This document shows, in pieces, positions 1 to 10,000 of a DNA stretch of 45,200 bases. The stretch's first letter is position 1; the number at the start of each line of letters is the position of its first letter. Origin of the DNA: Paracoccaceae bacterium (GTDB lineage Bacteria > Pseudomonadota > Alphaproteobacteria > Rhodobacterales > Rhodobacteraceae); assembly GCA_020832655.1 (NCBI GenBank), contig JAFIEF010000024.1:1-45200 (forward strand). Direction: 5' to 3'. The position numbers were made by a program, and so were the translations under genes. The notes below the pieces were generated by a model. It was not told the DNA's origin and did no database searches. It saw only the letters and a list, made by a program, of their open reading frames with translations.

Positions 1-127
1 CCCTCCGTTCCGCAAGATACCTAAAATGTTCCATGGGTGCTGACGTCAGACACGCCCGCCTGCCCTCGATTGCGCAAACCACCCCGCCGCGCCCGCCATC
101 CACCCGCCACCGTTTAAACCGTTGATA

Positions 128-173
128 ACCCGCACCTATCCCGCCACATCCCACCACATCCAAGATTATCCCG
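128..173 (-). promoter_or_regulatory. Helically phased GGG pentamer repeats, MraZ-box-like
   Basis: Read on the minus strand, pentamers CGGGA, TTGGA, TGGGA, CGGGA and CGGGT start at 173, 163, 153, 143 and 132, so they recur every 10-11 bases. Known MraZ binding sites are tandem TGGGN pentamers separated by 5 bases in front of mraZ, the first gene of the division and cell-wall cluster. The array faces leftward, so the controlled gene would lie beyond base 1. This is an inference from spacing and motif only; the target gene is not in the window. Confidence 0.4.
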
Positions 174-211
174 GTCTGATCAATCTATGTGTCTGATTAC
201 ACAACAGGCGC

Positions 212-529
212 TCAGCGTCCGGCGCAGACCGCTTCCGCGTGGTCGCCAAAGGCGCGGTAGCGTGCCCAGAAGGCATTGTCGCGCTGGCTTTTCGACATGC
301 GCACATCCTGCGCAAGCTGCGGGTCGCGGAAGAACGCCGCCGCGCGGCGCTGCTCGGACCGCGTCAGCATCTGATTGGCGACCGAACCGATGCAACGGCA
401 CAGCGCGCGCGTGGCCTGCGCGCGGTCCGAACGCAGACAGGCCGATTCAATGGCGCTGGCGCTGGCTGCGGTGGGAATGACCGGCGCGACAAGCGCCACG
501 AATACTGCTGCGAACAGGCTGTGTTTCAT
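212..529 (-). CDS. Small secreted protein of unknown function
   Basis: A 105-residue protein with a clear N-terminal signal peptide: a short basic start (MKH), a hydrophobic stretch (residues about 4-18) and an Ala-Ser-Ala type cleavage site near residue 23-25. The mature part is about 80 residues and contains four cysteines (including a CRC pair), which would suit disulfide bonds in the periplasm. The ATG at 529 is chosen over one 21 bases upstream because an AGAGG ribosome-binding sequence lies 6-7 bases before it and the signal peptide then begins properly. I recognise it only as a type of short conserved exported protein common in Rhodobacteraceae; no function can be given. It stands alone between the leftward putative MraZ-box array and the end of the biosynthetic operon. 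Confidence 0.7.
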   Translation of the reverse strand: MKHSLFAAVFVALVAPVIPTAASASAIESACLRSDRAQATRALCRCIGSVANQMLTRSEQRRAAAFFRDPQLAQDVRMSKSQRDNAFWARYRAFGDHAEAVCAGR

Positions 530-818
530 GCTGCCTCTTTCATGGACCATGCTTCTGCGGCGCTGATACCCGGTGACCCGATGGCCAATCCTGCCGGATC
601 ATACCAGATCGCCGCGCTGATCGTTATCATTCTGGCGCAAGGATAGCATATTCAGGCTGGTTTTTGCCAATGGTTTCGTATGGTTGCACGGCTTCCTTCA
701 TGCGACCATCTGGCGCGGTCAGATGTTGCGACCGCGCCTCTCCCGACCACCACCCCTAGACCTGCTCAGCGCCACAAAACCGACAGCGCCATATCAGGCC
801 CACGCCGAAAGCTGCGAA

Positions 819-1505
819 TCAACCTGCTTTGTCGCGCAGCTCCACCGCGCTGATGAAGGCATTGCCCAGAATCGTGAACCGCCCCTCGATATGGGTTCCG
901 CGCGCAATCCCCTCGACCTCCTGCTGCATGACAGCGGTGAATCGGCTGGTATGCAGGTCGATCACCAACACGACGGCGTGGAAATCGATCACCGTGCGGC
1001 TGATCTGGTATTGCGCCTTGTAAACCGCCTCCTTTGCGCAGAATACCAGCTTGGCAAAATAGCCCCGCTGGGTCGGTCCCAGACTGGCCAGCCAGTGCCG
1101 GTCGGCCAGGGTGCAGACGCTGTCCCACAAATCAGGGCAAAGCGGGGTTGCCGGTTCCATATCCAGACCCAGCGCGCGGATCTCGGGGTCATCGCTGACC
1201 ACTGCCAGCGCGTCACGATCCGTATGCGTGATCGATCCGGTCAGACCGGCGGGCCAGATCGGCGCGCGGTCATCGCCCTGCAATACCGGGCGCGGGGGCT
1301 GGCCCAGCGCTTCCATCGCCTGACGCACGGCGGCGCGGCCTGCGCCGAATTCGCGCGCGCGGCTGGGCGCAACATGTTCGATGGCCAGCACCTCATCCCC
1401 CATCAGCCGCGGCATCGGCGCGGTCGGGTCGGCCCAGCCCAGCGCGACGCGGTCACTGAACAGGGGGCGGGCGAAGTCATGAAAGGCAAAGCGTTGCTGG
1501 GTCAT
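819..1505 (-). CDS. 4'-phosphopantetheinyl transferase (EntD/Sfp type)
   Basis: A 228-residue enzyme that would transfer the phosphopantetheine arm from coenzyme A to the conserved serine of carrier domains. Visible family motifs are an N-terminal RAAVRQA stretch, a substrate-binding PIWPAGLTGSITHT segment (residues about 82-95), the magnesium-binding LGLDME motif (residues about 112-117) and the FCAKEAVYKA signature (residues about 155-164) with its Glu and Lys. Length matches EntD-like members. It is the last gene of the operon; its ATG overlaps the stop of the NRPS-like gene by four bases (ATGA), so the two are translationally coupled. Its obvious partners are the carrier domains of the two megasynthases encoded just upstream (Ser1421 of the NRPS-like protein, Ser1779 of the PKS). 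Confidence 0.92.
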   Translation of the reverse strand: MTQQRFAFHDFARPLFSDRVALGWADPTAPMPRLMGDEVLAIEHVAPSRAREFGAGRAAVRQAMEALGQPPRPVLQGDDRAPIWPAGLTGSITHTDRDALAVVSDDPEIRALGLDMEPATPLCPDLWDSVCTLADRHWLASLGPTQRGYFAKLVFCAKEAVYKAQYQISRTVIDFHAVVLVIDLHTSRFTAVMQQEVEGIARGTHIEGRFTILGNAFISAVELRDKAG

Positions 1506-4500
1506 CTGCGGGACGTCCTTTCTGCGCGCATCGCACGGCGGCGCGCCATTGCCTGAAGCCGGTCGGGCGCGGCGTGCGCCTGGGCATGGGCGGGGTCGGC
1601 GGCAGCGGGGGCCGATTGGTCGGGCTTCGGTGCCGCCACTGCAAGCATCGTTGCGGGGCGCACCGGGCGCTGCTTCTGGTCCAGATGGCGGGCCAGATCG
1701 CCCAGCACCGGAAAGCGGAACAGATCGGTGATCGACAGCCCCGGCAGCTTCAGCCTTGCGCGCATTTCACGATGCGCCTGCACTGCCAGCAGCGAATGCC
1801 CGCCCAGATGGAAGAAATTATCCGCCAGCCCCACTTGCCCCACGCCCAGAACCTCGGCCCAGATGGTCGCAATCGCGCCTGCGGTATCGGATGCGGTATC
1901 AGATGCGGTGGCGGGCGCGTCCGGCGCTGTGTCAACGGGGGCCGCGCGCTGAATTGCGGGGGCAGGCAGCGCCTTGCGGTCGATCTTCCTGTTCGGCGTC
2001 AGCGGCATATCCGCCAGCGGCACCAGCACCGAGGGCAGCATATGCGCAGGCAGCCTTGCGGCCAGCGCCGCGCGCAGATCGCCTGCCGGACTGCCGGTGT
2101 AATAGCCCACCAGACGCTGATCACCGGGCTGATCCTCGCGCGCGATGACCACCGCATCGGTGATACCGGGCTGCGCGGCCAGCGCGGCCTCGATTTCCGG
2201 CAATTCGATGCGGTGGCCGCGGATCTTCACCTGATGATCGCTGCGCCCCAGAAAGGCCAGCCCCTCCGGCCCCATCCGCACCAGATCACCGGTGCGATAA
2301 AGCCGCCCCTTCCCGAACGGGTTCGGCACGAAGCGCTCGGTCGTCAGATCGGAGCGGTTCCAGTATCCGCGCGTGACCCCGTCGCCACCGATGAACAACT
2401 CGCCTTCCTGCCCGTCAGGCACGGGCGTCAGGCTGTCATCAAGGATATGGAAGCTGGTATTGGCGATCGGCGTGCCGATCCCCGCCACTGCCGCGCTGCC
2501 GCCCGCCGCCCCGGTCGAGGACCAGATCGTGGTTTCGGTCGGCCCATACATGTTCTGCACGGCGCGCCCGGTGATCTGCGCGATATCATGCGCCAGCTGC
2601 CCCGGCAGCGCCTCGCCCCCCAGCAGGATATTGGGCACATGCGCAAGCGCCGCACGGGCGTCATCATTCATCATCAGCATCCGCGCCATCGACGGCGTGC
2701 ATTGCAGATGCGTGACCTTGTGGCGCAGGATTTCGGCGGCGATGGAAAAATCATCCTCGGGCAGGTCCAGCCCGGCATTGGCGCGGCGCACCACCTCTGC
2801 CAGCGGATACAGCCCCTCCAGCACCTGATCGGCATGGATGCCGTAATCGATCAGGCAGGACAGTTCGGTCACGCCGATGGCTTTCAGCTGTTCGACGCGG
2901 GCCAGACAATCCTCGACCGTGCCGAACAGGCCCGACTCCTCGAAATAGCGGGTAAAGGCATAGTCCAGAATGCCCTCGACCTCATCCTCGCTTAATGTGG
3001 TCAGGTCGATATCCATCGGGTTCTTGGCACCTTCTGGCCGCTTGAAGGCCGGAAAGGCCCAGGCATATTGCTTGACCAGCCCGGCGGCGGCCAGCAGATA
3101 GGATTTCATCGGCCCGCGCGCCACCTCGCGCGCATGTTCGCGGTCGCGCGCCACAAAGGTGTGCAGCATCAGCGTAACCGTGAAATCCGCCGGGTCATGG
3201 CCCGCCTCGCGCAGCGCTTCGTGATAGATCCTGATCTTCCCGGCCACTTCATCGATTGACTGGCCCAGCAGATGGGTCAGCACATGCGCACCGATGCGGC
3301 CCGCATCGCGCCATGTCTCTGGGTTGCCGGCAATGGTCATCCAGATCGGCAATTCGGGGCTGACCGGGCGCGGCAGGGTCTGCACCGGCACCATGCCATC
3401 GCCCTTGTCGAATTCCACCGCCTCGCCGCGCCAGAGCTTGCGCAGCGTGTCGATCATGTCCAGCATCGCCTGCCGGTTGTGCGGCGGGCGGTTTTCGGGG
3501 CGAATCACGAAATCCACCGGATGCCAGCCAGAGGCAATGCCAAGCCCCGTGCGCCCATTGGTCAGGTTGTCGATCACTGCCCATTCCTCGGCAATGCGGA
3601 TCGGGTGGTGCAGGGGCGCCACGCAAGACCCTGCGCGCACCGCCAGATTTTTTGTCACCGCTGCCACCGCCGCGCCTGTGACCGACGGGTTGGGGAACGG
3701 CCCGCCAAAGGCGTGGAAATGACGTTCAGGCGTCCAGATCGCGCAGAAACCGTGATTATCGGCGAATTTCGCGCCTTCCAGCAGCAGGCGGTATTTCTGC
3801 GGCCCCTGCCCGTCATCATTGCCCCAATACATCAGGCTGAAATCCATATGCGCGTCCGACACGCGCACCGGTCCCCTGGCGACAAGGGCGCGGTCTTCAT
3901 CGCCCATCACCACCACCTTGAAGCCGCGCGCCAGCGTCCAGAACAGTTCCAGCACCGAGATATCGAAACTCAACGAGGTGACAGCCAGCCACACCCCGCC
4001 ATCCTCATGTTCGATGCGTTCATCCATGCCCGCAAAGAAATTGGCGACATTGCCATGTTCGACCATCACCCCCTTGGGCAGGCCGGTCGAACCGGATGTG
4101 TAGATCACATAGGCCAGATGGTCCGGCGTGACGGCAGTGTCGGGGTTGGTGTCGGGCTGGGCGGCCAGCCTTGTATCGGTATCAAGCTGCAGGGTGTCAG
4201 TGTCATGCGCGGGCAGGATATCCAGCAGATCATGCTGGGTCACAATCACCGGCGCGGCGGAATCGCGCAGATAATGCGCCAGCCGGTCGGGCGGGTAGCC
4301 TGGGTCCAGCGGCACATAGGCGCCGCCTGCCTTCAGAATGCCCAAAGCCCCCACCAGCAGGTCAGGGCCGCGCGCCGTGCACAGTGCCACAGGCGTATCG
4401 GGGGTGATGCCCATGCCGGTCAGCAGATGCGCCACGCGATTGGCGCGCGCATTCAGATCGGCATAGCTGATCGACTGGCCCTGAAAGCTGAGCGCAACCG

Positions 4501-6055
4501 CATCGGGGGTCCGCGCCACCTGTTCCTCGAACGCGGTATGGATGCAGTGGCGCGCATAGGGCCGGGCAGTGTCATTCATCTGCGCCAGTGTGGGCCGCGC
4601 GGCAGGCGGGGCTTTCATGGCCTCGGCAATCTGGCGGATCTGCGCGGCGGGCAGGGCGGCAGGGTCATGACGCAGACAGTTCGCGGCCAGATCCAGCAGC
4701 AGCGTCGCATCGCCCAGCTCTGCCCCATCCGTCACCGCGATATGCGGGCGCGTGATCAGCCCAAGCTGCGGATCGCGCGCGCTGATATCGCGAGCGAAGC
4801 CGGGGGCATGATGGGCAAGCTGCAACCGCGCGGCCACTGCGTCCAAAGGGTCAGCCCCTGACAGATCAATCCGCACCGGCACCCAGCCCGCAATATGGTC
4901 GGGGGCTGCGGATTGCGCCTGCACGACAGCGTCGTCACGATAGGCCAGATCAAACCGCGACAGCCCCAGCAGCGGGGCCAGCGCCTGCCCGAAACGCGCA
5001 ATCAGCGCCGCGCGCGACAAATGGTCCAGCCCGCTCAGCGGCACCGCGTCGCGCTGCGCGCTGCGCGCGGCCAGCCGCGCCGGGGCCATTTCACGCAGCG
5101 CATCGCGCCAGGCTTGATCACCCGAAGCGATGCGTGCGACTGCATCACTGAGCCCTGCATCGGGCGTGGCCGATATATCCCCGACCGTCGCCAGCGGCAG
5201 CGGGTTCAGCGGCAGCCCCTGCGGGCAACCCAGCCCCGAAAGCTGCACCGCCCCATCGGCGCAGGCAATCGTCACGCTGTCGGCATCGAGCGCCAGAACC
5301 GTGCCCGCGGCACCCCTGCCCGCGACCATGCGCGCCTGCCCGATCACCACGACCTGCCCGCCAAGATAGAGCTTCGGCGTGGTCAGCGGGTTCCAGTAGG
5401 GGCCATGCGTCAGCCCGCGCACCAGCCGCAGGAGTTCCGCAGCCGGGCGGGTGAAATCCAGATGCCCGCCCAAGCGCGGGCGGTCATCGCGGGCATGATA
5501 GCTGCGCTGGCCTGCATCCTGCGGCTGGCCATCCATCTGCCCGCCCTCTATCATTTCCAGCAGGCGCGGGAAGCTTTCGACCCCGGCGGCAAAGCATTTT
5601 GCGTTCAGGTCAAGCGCGGTGTCATCGGCAGCGATATCGAAGCCCTGTTGCAGCAGGATATCGCCGCGATCCACCCCTTGGGTGATCTTGTGCCAGGTGA
5701 TGGCATGGCGGCTTTCACCCTCGATCAATGCCCAGGCGGGCGCATTCAACCCGGCATGGCGCGGCAAGGGGCCGTCATGAAAATTCACAGCACCCGCGCG
5801 CGCCAGATCCAGCACCGCTTGCGGCAGGATACGCAGCCCGGCGATGTTGAAGATCCAGTCGATTTCCAGTCCGGCCAGCCGGTCCGCAAGCCCTTTGCCC
5901 GGTGCAATGACGCCCAGCCCTTCGGCCACCGCCCAGTCGCGGATCTGCGCATCATCCGTGACAACTGCTGAAATCCGGTGCCCGCGCGCGCGCAGCTGAT
6001 TGCCGCATTCCGCCAAAAGCGCCTGATCCCCGACAATCACACTGGAAAAAACCAT
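1502..6055 (-). CDS. NRPS-like protein: formyltransferase, adenylation domain interrupted by luciferase-like monooxygenase, PCP
   Basis: A 1,517-residue single-module synthetase. Residues 1-180 resemble methionyl-tRNA formyltransferase with the Asn70, His93 and Asp129 catalytic set in place; residues about 195-290 look like its C-terminal domain. Residues about 300-480 are a poorly conserved linker, possibly a decayed condensation domain. The adenylation domain starts near 505: core motifs A3 (YTSGSTGLPKG, 652-662) and A4 (FDISVLELFW, 697-706) are followed by an inserted FMN-dependent luciferase-like monooxygenase of the MupA/Atu3671 type (about 735-1095), then A5 (NMYGPTETTIW, 1168-1178), A7, A8 and A10 with Lys1357. 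A peptidyl carrier domain (LGGHSL, Ser1421) precedes an Ala/Pro-rich tail. No thioesterase, reductase or clear condensation domain is present, so its product must pass to another enzyme, probably the PKS of the same operon. Amino acid, N-formylation and hydroxylation chemistry are inferred from domain families; the substrate is unknown. Confidence 0.93.
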   Translation of the reverse strand: MVFSSVIVGDQALLAECGNQLRARGHRISAVVTDDAQIRDWAVAEGLGVIAPGKGLADRLAGLEIDWIFNIAGLRILPQAVLDLARAGAVNFHDGPLPRHAGLNAPAWALIEGESRHAITWHKITQGVDRGDILLQQGFDIAADDTALDLNAKCFAAGVESFPRLLEMIEGGQMDGQPQDAGQRSYHARDDRPRLGGHLDFTRPAAELLRLVRGLTHGPYWNPLTTPKLYLGGQVVVIGQARMVAGRGAAGTVLALDADSVTIACADGAVQLSGLGCPQGLPLNPLPLATVGDISATPDAGLSDAVARIASGDQAWRDALREMAPARLAARSAQRDAVPLSGLDHLSRAALIARFGQALAPLLGLSRFDLAYRDDAVVQAQSAAPDHIAGWVPVRIDLSGADPLDAVAARLQLAHHAPGFARDISARDPQLGLITRPHIAVTDGAELGDATLLLDLAANCLRHDPAALPAAQIRQIAEAMKAPPAARPTLAQMNDTARPYARHCIHTAFEEQVARTPDAVALSFQGQSISYADLNARANRVAHLLTGMGITPDTPVALCTARGPDLLVGALGILKAGGAYVPLDPGYPPDRLAHYLRDSAAPVIVTQHDLLDILPAHDTDTLQLDTDTRLAAQPDTNPDTAVTPDHLAYVIYTSGSTGLPKGVMVEHGNVANFFAGMDERIEHEDGGVWLAVTSLSFDISVLELFWTLARGFKVVVMGDEDRALVARGPVRVSDAHMDFSLMYWGNDDGQGPQKYRLLLEGAKFADNHGFCAIWTPERHFHAFGGPFPNPSVTGAAVAAVTKNLAVRAGSCVAPLHHPIRIAEEWAVIDNLTNGRTGLGIASGWHPVDFVIRPENRPPHNRQAMLDMIDTLRKLWRGEAVEFDKGDGMVPVQTLPRPVSPELPIWMTIAGNPETWRDAGRIGAHVLTHLLGQSIDEVAGKIRIYHEALREAGHDPADFTVTLMLHTFVARDREHAREVARGPMKSYLLAAAGLVKQYAWAFPAFKRPEGAKNPMDIDLTTLSEDEVEGILDYAFTRYFEESGLFGTVEDCLARVEQLKAIGVTELSCLIDYGIHADQVLEGLYPLAEVVRRANAGLDLPEDDFSIAAEILRHKVTHLQCTPSMARMLMMNDDARAALAHVPNILLGGEALPGQLAHDIAQITGRAVQNMYGPTETTIWSSTGAAGGSAAVAGIGTPIANTSFHILDDSLTPVPDGQEGELFIGGDGVTRGYWNRSDLTTERFVPNPFGKGRLYRTGDLVRMGPEGLAFLGRSDHQVKIRGHRIELPEIEAALAAQPGITDAVVIAREDQPGDQRLVGYYTGSPAGDLRAALAARLPAHMLPSVLVPLADMPLTPNRKIDRKALPAPAIQRAAPVDTAPDAPATASDTASDTAGAIATIWAEVLGVGQVGLADNFFHLGGHSLLAVQAHREMRARLKLPGLSITDLFRFPVLGDLARHLDQKQRPVRPATMLAVAAPKPDQSAPAAADPAHAQAHAAPDRLQAMARRRAMRAERTSRR

Positions 6056-6068
6056 ACCAAACCTCTGT

Positions 6069-7055
6069 TCAGGGCATGTCCTGCACCTGCTTTCCCGCCC
6101 GATTGGCCGCCGCGCCCGGCTTCAGGGCTTGCCATGTGTATCCCGCAAGATCGCGGAGAAAATATGGCGGAACCCGTTCCTCTTTGCGTTCCAGCACGCG
6201 GCGCAGCTTCCAGATCATCGCCCCGGCCAGATAGGCCAGTGTCACCCCCGTCAGATAGGCCCGCCCGCCAGCCCTGGTGAAATACCGCGCGCGCGAGGCA
6301 AACCAGTAGCCCGGCACCCGGTCCCAGCGTTTCATGCCGGTGCTGACAGAACCGATATGCATGACGCTGGCCTGCGGCAGATAGCCCCCCTGCCAGCCCG
6401 CAGCCCATGCCCGGCGGCACAGATCGGTTTCTTCAAAATACAGGAAGAAGCCCTGATCAAACAGCCCGATCTGGTCCAGCATCTGGTTGCGGAACATCAC
6501 ACTTGCGCCCGAACACCAATCCACCGCGCAGGGCTGGGCAGGGAAATCCATGCTGACCTGATGGCGCCGCAACAGGCGCGAAATCGGCGCGGTCTGCGCG
6601 GCGGCCTCGAATTCCGACAGCACTGACGGGAAGCGGAACGCCGAATGATGCGCCACGCCATCCGCGCCGCGTATCGCACTGCCCACAAACCCCATGCGCG
6701 GATGCGAAAGCAGATGATCGCGCAGCTTGGCGATGGTATCAGGGTCGGGAAAGGCATCAGGGTTCAGCAGATAGACGAAATCGGGCTTGCGCCCATCGGG
6801 CAACCCCGCGCGGATGGCGATGTTATTGCCAAAGCCGAACCCGCCATTGCGGCCAGAGGCGATGACCCGCACATCGGGCCAGTCAGCGGTTTCACCCGCC
6901 AGCAACTCGAATGAGCCGTCCTGGCTGTCATTATCGACAATGGTGATCGCGCCTTCCATCCCGCGCATGGCCTTGCGCGCGGCGGCAGCCGATTTCAGCG
7001 CCATATCGGCGCTTTTGTAATTCACGATCACGGTCAGGACAGAGGCACTCATCAT
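6069..7055 (-). CDS. Glycosyltransferase family 2 (rhamnosyltransferase-like)
   Basis: A protein of about 328 residues with a GT-A fold N-terminus: VLTVIVNYKS, then VDNDSQDGS and RNGGFGFGNN, and NPDAFPD as the likely nucleotide-sugar and metal site. The middle holds the WCSGASVMFR and FFLYFEETDLCRRA segments typical of WbbL-type rhamnosyltransferases. It should move a sugar from a nucleotide donor to a lipid-linked or secreted acceptor at the cytoplasmic face of the membrane. A moderately hydrophobic stretch near residue 260 (YLTGVTLAYLAGAMIW) may contact the membrane. The gene follows the PKS stop immediately; GTG at 7064 would overlap that stop, but ATG at 7055 (or 7052) sits better behind a GAGTGAGAG sequence. 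Position between the PKS and NRPS genes suggests it glycosylates their product or builds the glycan handled by the upstream Wzz/Wzy-like proteins. Confidence 0.88.
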   Translation of the reverse strand: MMSASVLTVIVNYKSADMALKSAAAARKAMRGMEGAITIVDNDSQDGSFELLAGETADWPDVRVIASGRNGGFGFGNNIAIRAGLPDGRKPDFVYLLNPDAFPDPDTIAKLRDHLLSHPRMGFVGSAIRGADGVAHHSAFRFPSVLSEFEAAAQTAPISRLLRRHQVSMDFPAQPCAVDWCSGASVMFRNQMLDQIGLFDQGFFLYFEETDLCRRAWAAGWQGGYLPQASVMHIGSVSTGMKRWDRVPGYWFASRARYFTRAGGRAYLTGVTLAYLAGAMIWKLRRVLERKEERVPPYFLRDLAGYTWQALKPGAAANRAGKQVQDMP

Positions 7056-7060
7056 CACTC

Positions 7061-10000
7061 TCACTCTGCGGCTTGTCTGAATTGGGGTGGCGTGGTTCGG
7101 GGCAGAAGCCCGCGCAGCTTCCCGGCCAGAACCCGCACATTGGGTTCCAGCACCATGCTGTCATGATCGCCCGGCACCTCGATCACGCGCAGATCGGGGG
7201 CAAAGCGGGTCCAGTCATTATCCGGGTAGACAAAATCGCGCTGGCGGTTGACCCATTGCCCGCCCGTGACCTTCCAGTGGCGTTCCAGCGGGGGGCGCAG
7301 CAGCACCAGATTGCCGCCCCAGGGCGCAAGCTGATACTGCCCCACCGCATGGCGAAACGCGGCTTCGATCGCGGTGTTGTGGAAGGCATGGTCTTGATCG
7401 GCGCGCGGGGCTTCGGCCTGATGGCGCTGCCACGCCTTGCGCGCGCGCCACCATTCCAGCAGATAGCGCGGGCCGTGGCGGCGCAACTCTGCCAGCTTGA
7501 TCATGACCTTGTCGGCGCGGCCAAGCACCGGGCGCTGCGGCAGGGGCGTATCCAGAAGCACCACAATCGCGACCTCTTCGCCTAGCCCTTCCAGTTGCCG
7601 CGCGATTTCATAGGCGGTGATGCCACCGCCTGAAAACCCGCCCAGCGCATAGGGGCCGTGGGGCTGGACCTGCCGCATCTCTGCGATGTAATCGGCCGCG
7701 GCTTCGACAATGCTGTCATGGGGCGCGTCATCGCCCAGCAGCCCGCGCGCCTGTAGCCCGTAAAATGGCCGCTCGCGCCCCAAAAGCAGCGCCAGATGGC
7801 GCAGATTAAGGACATTGCCGAACATCCCCGCAACCAGGAAAAACGGCGTCTCGGAGGTATCATCGCCCTGATGCATCGGCACCAGATAGCGAAAACGCGG
7901 GCGTGCGGCCTGGCGCGGCACGGCGCTGCCCCCGGCGTCAGCGTCGATCCCCGCCGCTTCGGCAATGCGCGCGCCAAGGGCGGCAATGGTCGGGGTCTGA
8001 AACAGTTCCGATATCGGAAAGCTGACCGCCCAATGCTTCCTGACCTGCGCAAACAGCCGCACCGCGATCAGCGAATGCCCGCCAAGATCGAAGAAATCAT
8101 CCTCGACCCCGATCTGGCTGATGCCCAGCAGATCCTGCCACATATGGGCAAGGGTCCGTTCAACGTCATTGCGCGGGGCGACATAATCGCCGCCCAGATC
8201 GGGGCGGTCGAATTTGGTGCTGCTGCCCTCGCGCGCAGCGTCGTGGGCGATGTGATCGACCAGCGCGGGCAGGCTGATGGAACTGACATGAAGCTGCGCC
8301 TGCGCGCTGCCCAAGGCGCGCATAAAGGCATCGGCCCCTTCCGCCGGGGTAATGCCCAGGCCCAGCATGTCGCGCAGCCGTTCTTCGGCAGGCGACAGGC
8401 CGGTCGCCGCAGCCGCAGGCGCATCAAATTCCAGCTCTGCCGCGCGGATGGGCGGCGCATCGGTGAAACTGCCGCCTTCCAGCCGCTTGATGGTGAAGCG
8501 GGTAATCTGGGCAATCACCACGCCTTCTTGCGTGGCCAGTGTCAGATCGAAGGCCGCAAAACCCGGCTCGGCATCATCGCGCAGCCGCGCATGGCTGACA
8601 ATCGCGGCGGGCAGATCGGCGAAGATTTGCAGCCCGTCATAGCTGACCGGCACCCACAGGCTGCGCGCCCCGTAACCGGGGATCAGCCGCATCGCCCAGC
8701 CGGTTGCCAGATCCATCAGCGCGGGGTGCAGCGCGTGGCCTGCGGCCAGATCACCGGTAAATTCGGCAGGCAGCGCCAGATGCGCCAGCCCTTCGCCCTG
8801 GCCCAGCGCCATGCGTTCCAGCACCCGCCAGCGCGGGCCGAAATCCAGATGCGCCTCTTGCGGGCTTTGCAGGCCGGTGCCACTGCTGACATCCGGGCAG
8901 CGCGCGTCAATCGCGGCCAGGTCAATCGGGTCTGGCCGCGCCATCACCCCCAGACACAGCCGCGCCTGCGCATTCAGAACATAGCCGCTGCGCCCCTGAC
9001 AGGTGACATCGCTGCGCAGGGCGAAATCATAGCCTTCCGCGCTGCGCGTCAGCGTGGTGCGCAACTGCCGCGCACCGCCATCGGGCACCGGCAGGGCACG
9101 GAAGAACCACATATCGCGGATCTCGAACGCGCCGTCATGGCCTTGGGCGCGCAGCGCCTGCGCGGCCATATCCAGATAGGCGGTGCCGGGCAAGATCGCC
9201 TGCCCATCCTTCGTGCGGTGCTCATCCACCACCCAGTCGGACGCATGCAAACGCTTCATCAGCCGCCGGTTGCCTGCGCGGTCAAAGCCCATCTCGTCAT
9301 AAAAGGGCTGCGCGCAGGGGGTGGCGGGGGCATCCACCCCCTGCCCGGTGCGCGCGGCAAAGGCATCGGCCGCCATGCCGGTTTCGGCCCAGATCCCCCA
9401 GTTCAGCGCCAGCACCCGTGTTTTCCCCGCCCGCCGCGACTGCGCGAAAGCGTTCAGATAGGCATTGGCGGCGACATAATCGACCTGCCCCACCGGCGCG
9501 GTGACGGTAGAGGAGGAGGAAAACAGCACCATCACCTTCAGCGTGCCATCGGGCAAAAGCGCGTCAATCACCTGCACCCCATGCAGCTTGGGCGCCAGAA
9601 CCTGTTCGATATCGGCCTCTGACTTGCCAAGGATCGGCGCATCGGCGATATGGCCCGCCGCATGGATCAGCCCATAAAGCTCGCCAAACGCTTCGCGCGC
9701 GCCGTCAAGCGCCGCCTGCATCTGGTCAATCGCGCAGACATCGGCGCAGGCGACATGCAGCTGTCCGCCCATCGCTTCCAGCCGCTGCACCGCCAATATC
9801 CGGCGCGACACCGAATCATGCGGCGGGTTTGCGGCCAGCCAGCGCGGCCAGTCGGCGCGCTCTGGCAGGGACGAACGCGCAATCAGCGTGATGCGCGCGC
9901 CATGATCGCGGATCAGCCTTTCGGCCAATGTCAGCCCGATGCCGCCAAAGCCGCCTGTGATGACCCAATGCGCGCCCCTGGGCATATCCGGCACGGCCTC

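Noticed and set aside
684-1556. Plus-strand open frame of 290 codons
   Set aside because: It overlaps the clearly recognisable phosphopantetheinyl transferase on the minus strand and shows no protein family features.
1574-2995. Long plus-strand open frame opposite the NRPS-like gene, and similar ones opposite the PKS, fahA, hmgA, pncB and the aminotransferase
   Set aside because: They are mirror frames of GC-rich genes: Arg/His/Gln-rich, without domains or ribosome-binding sites, and fully covered by well-supported genes on the other strand.
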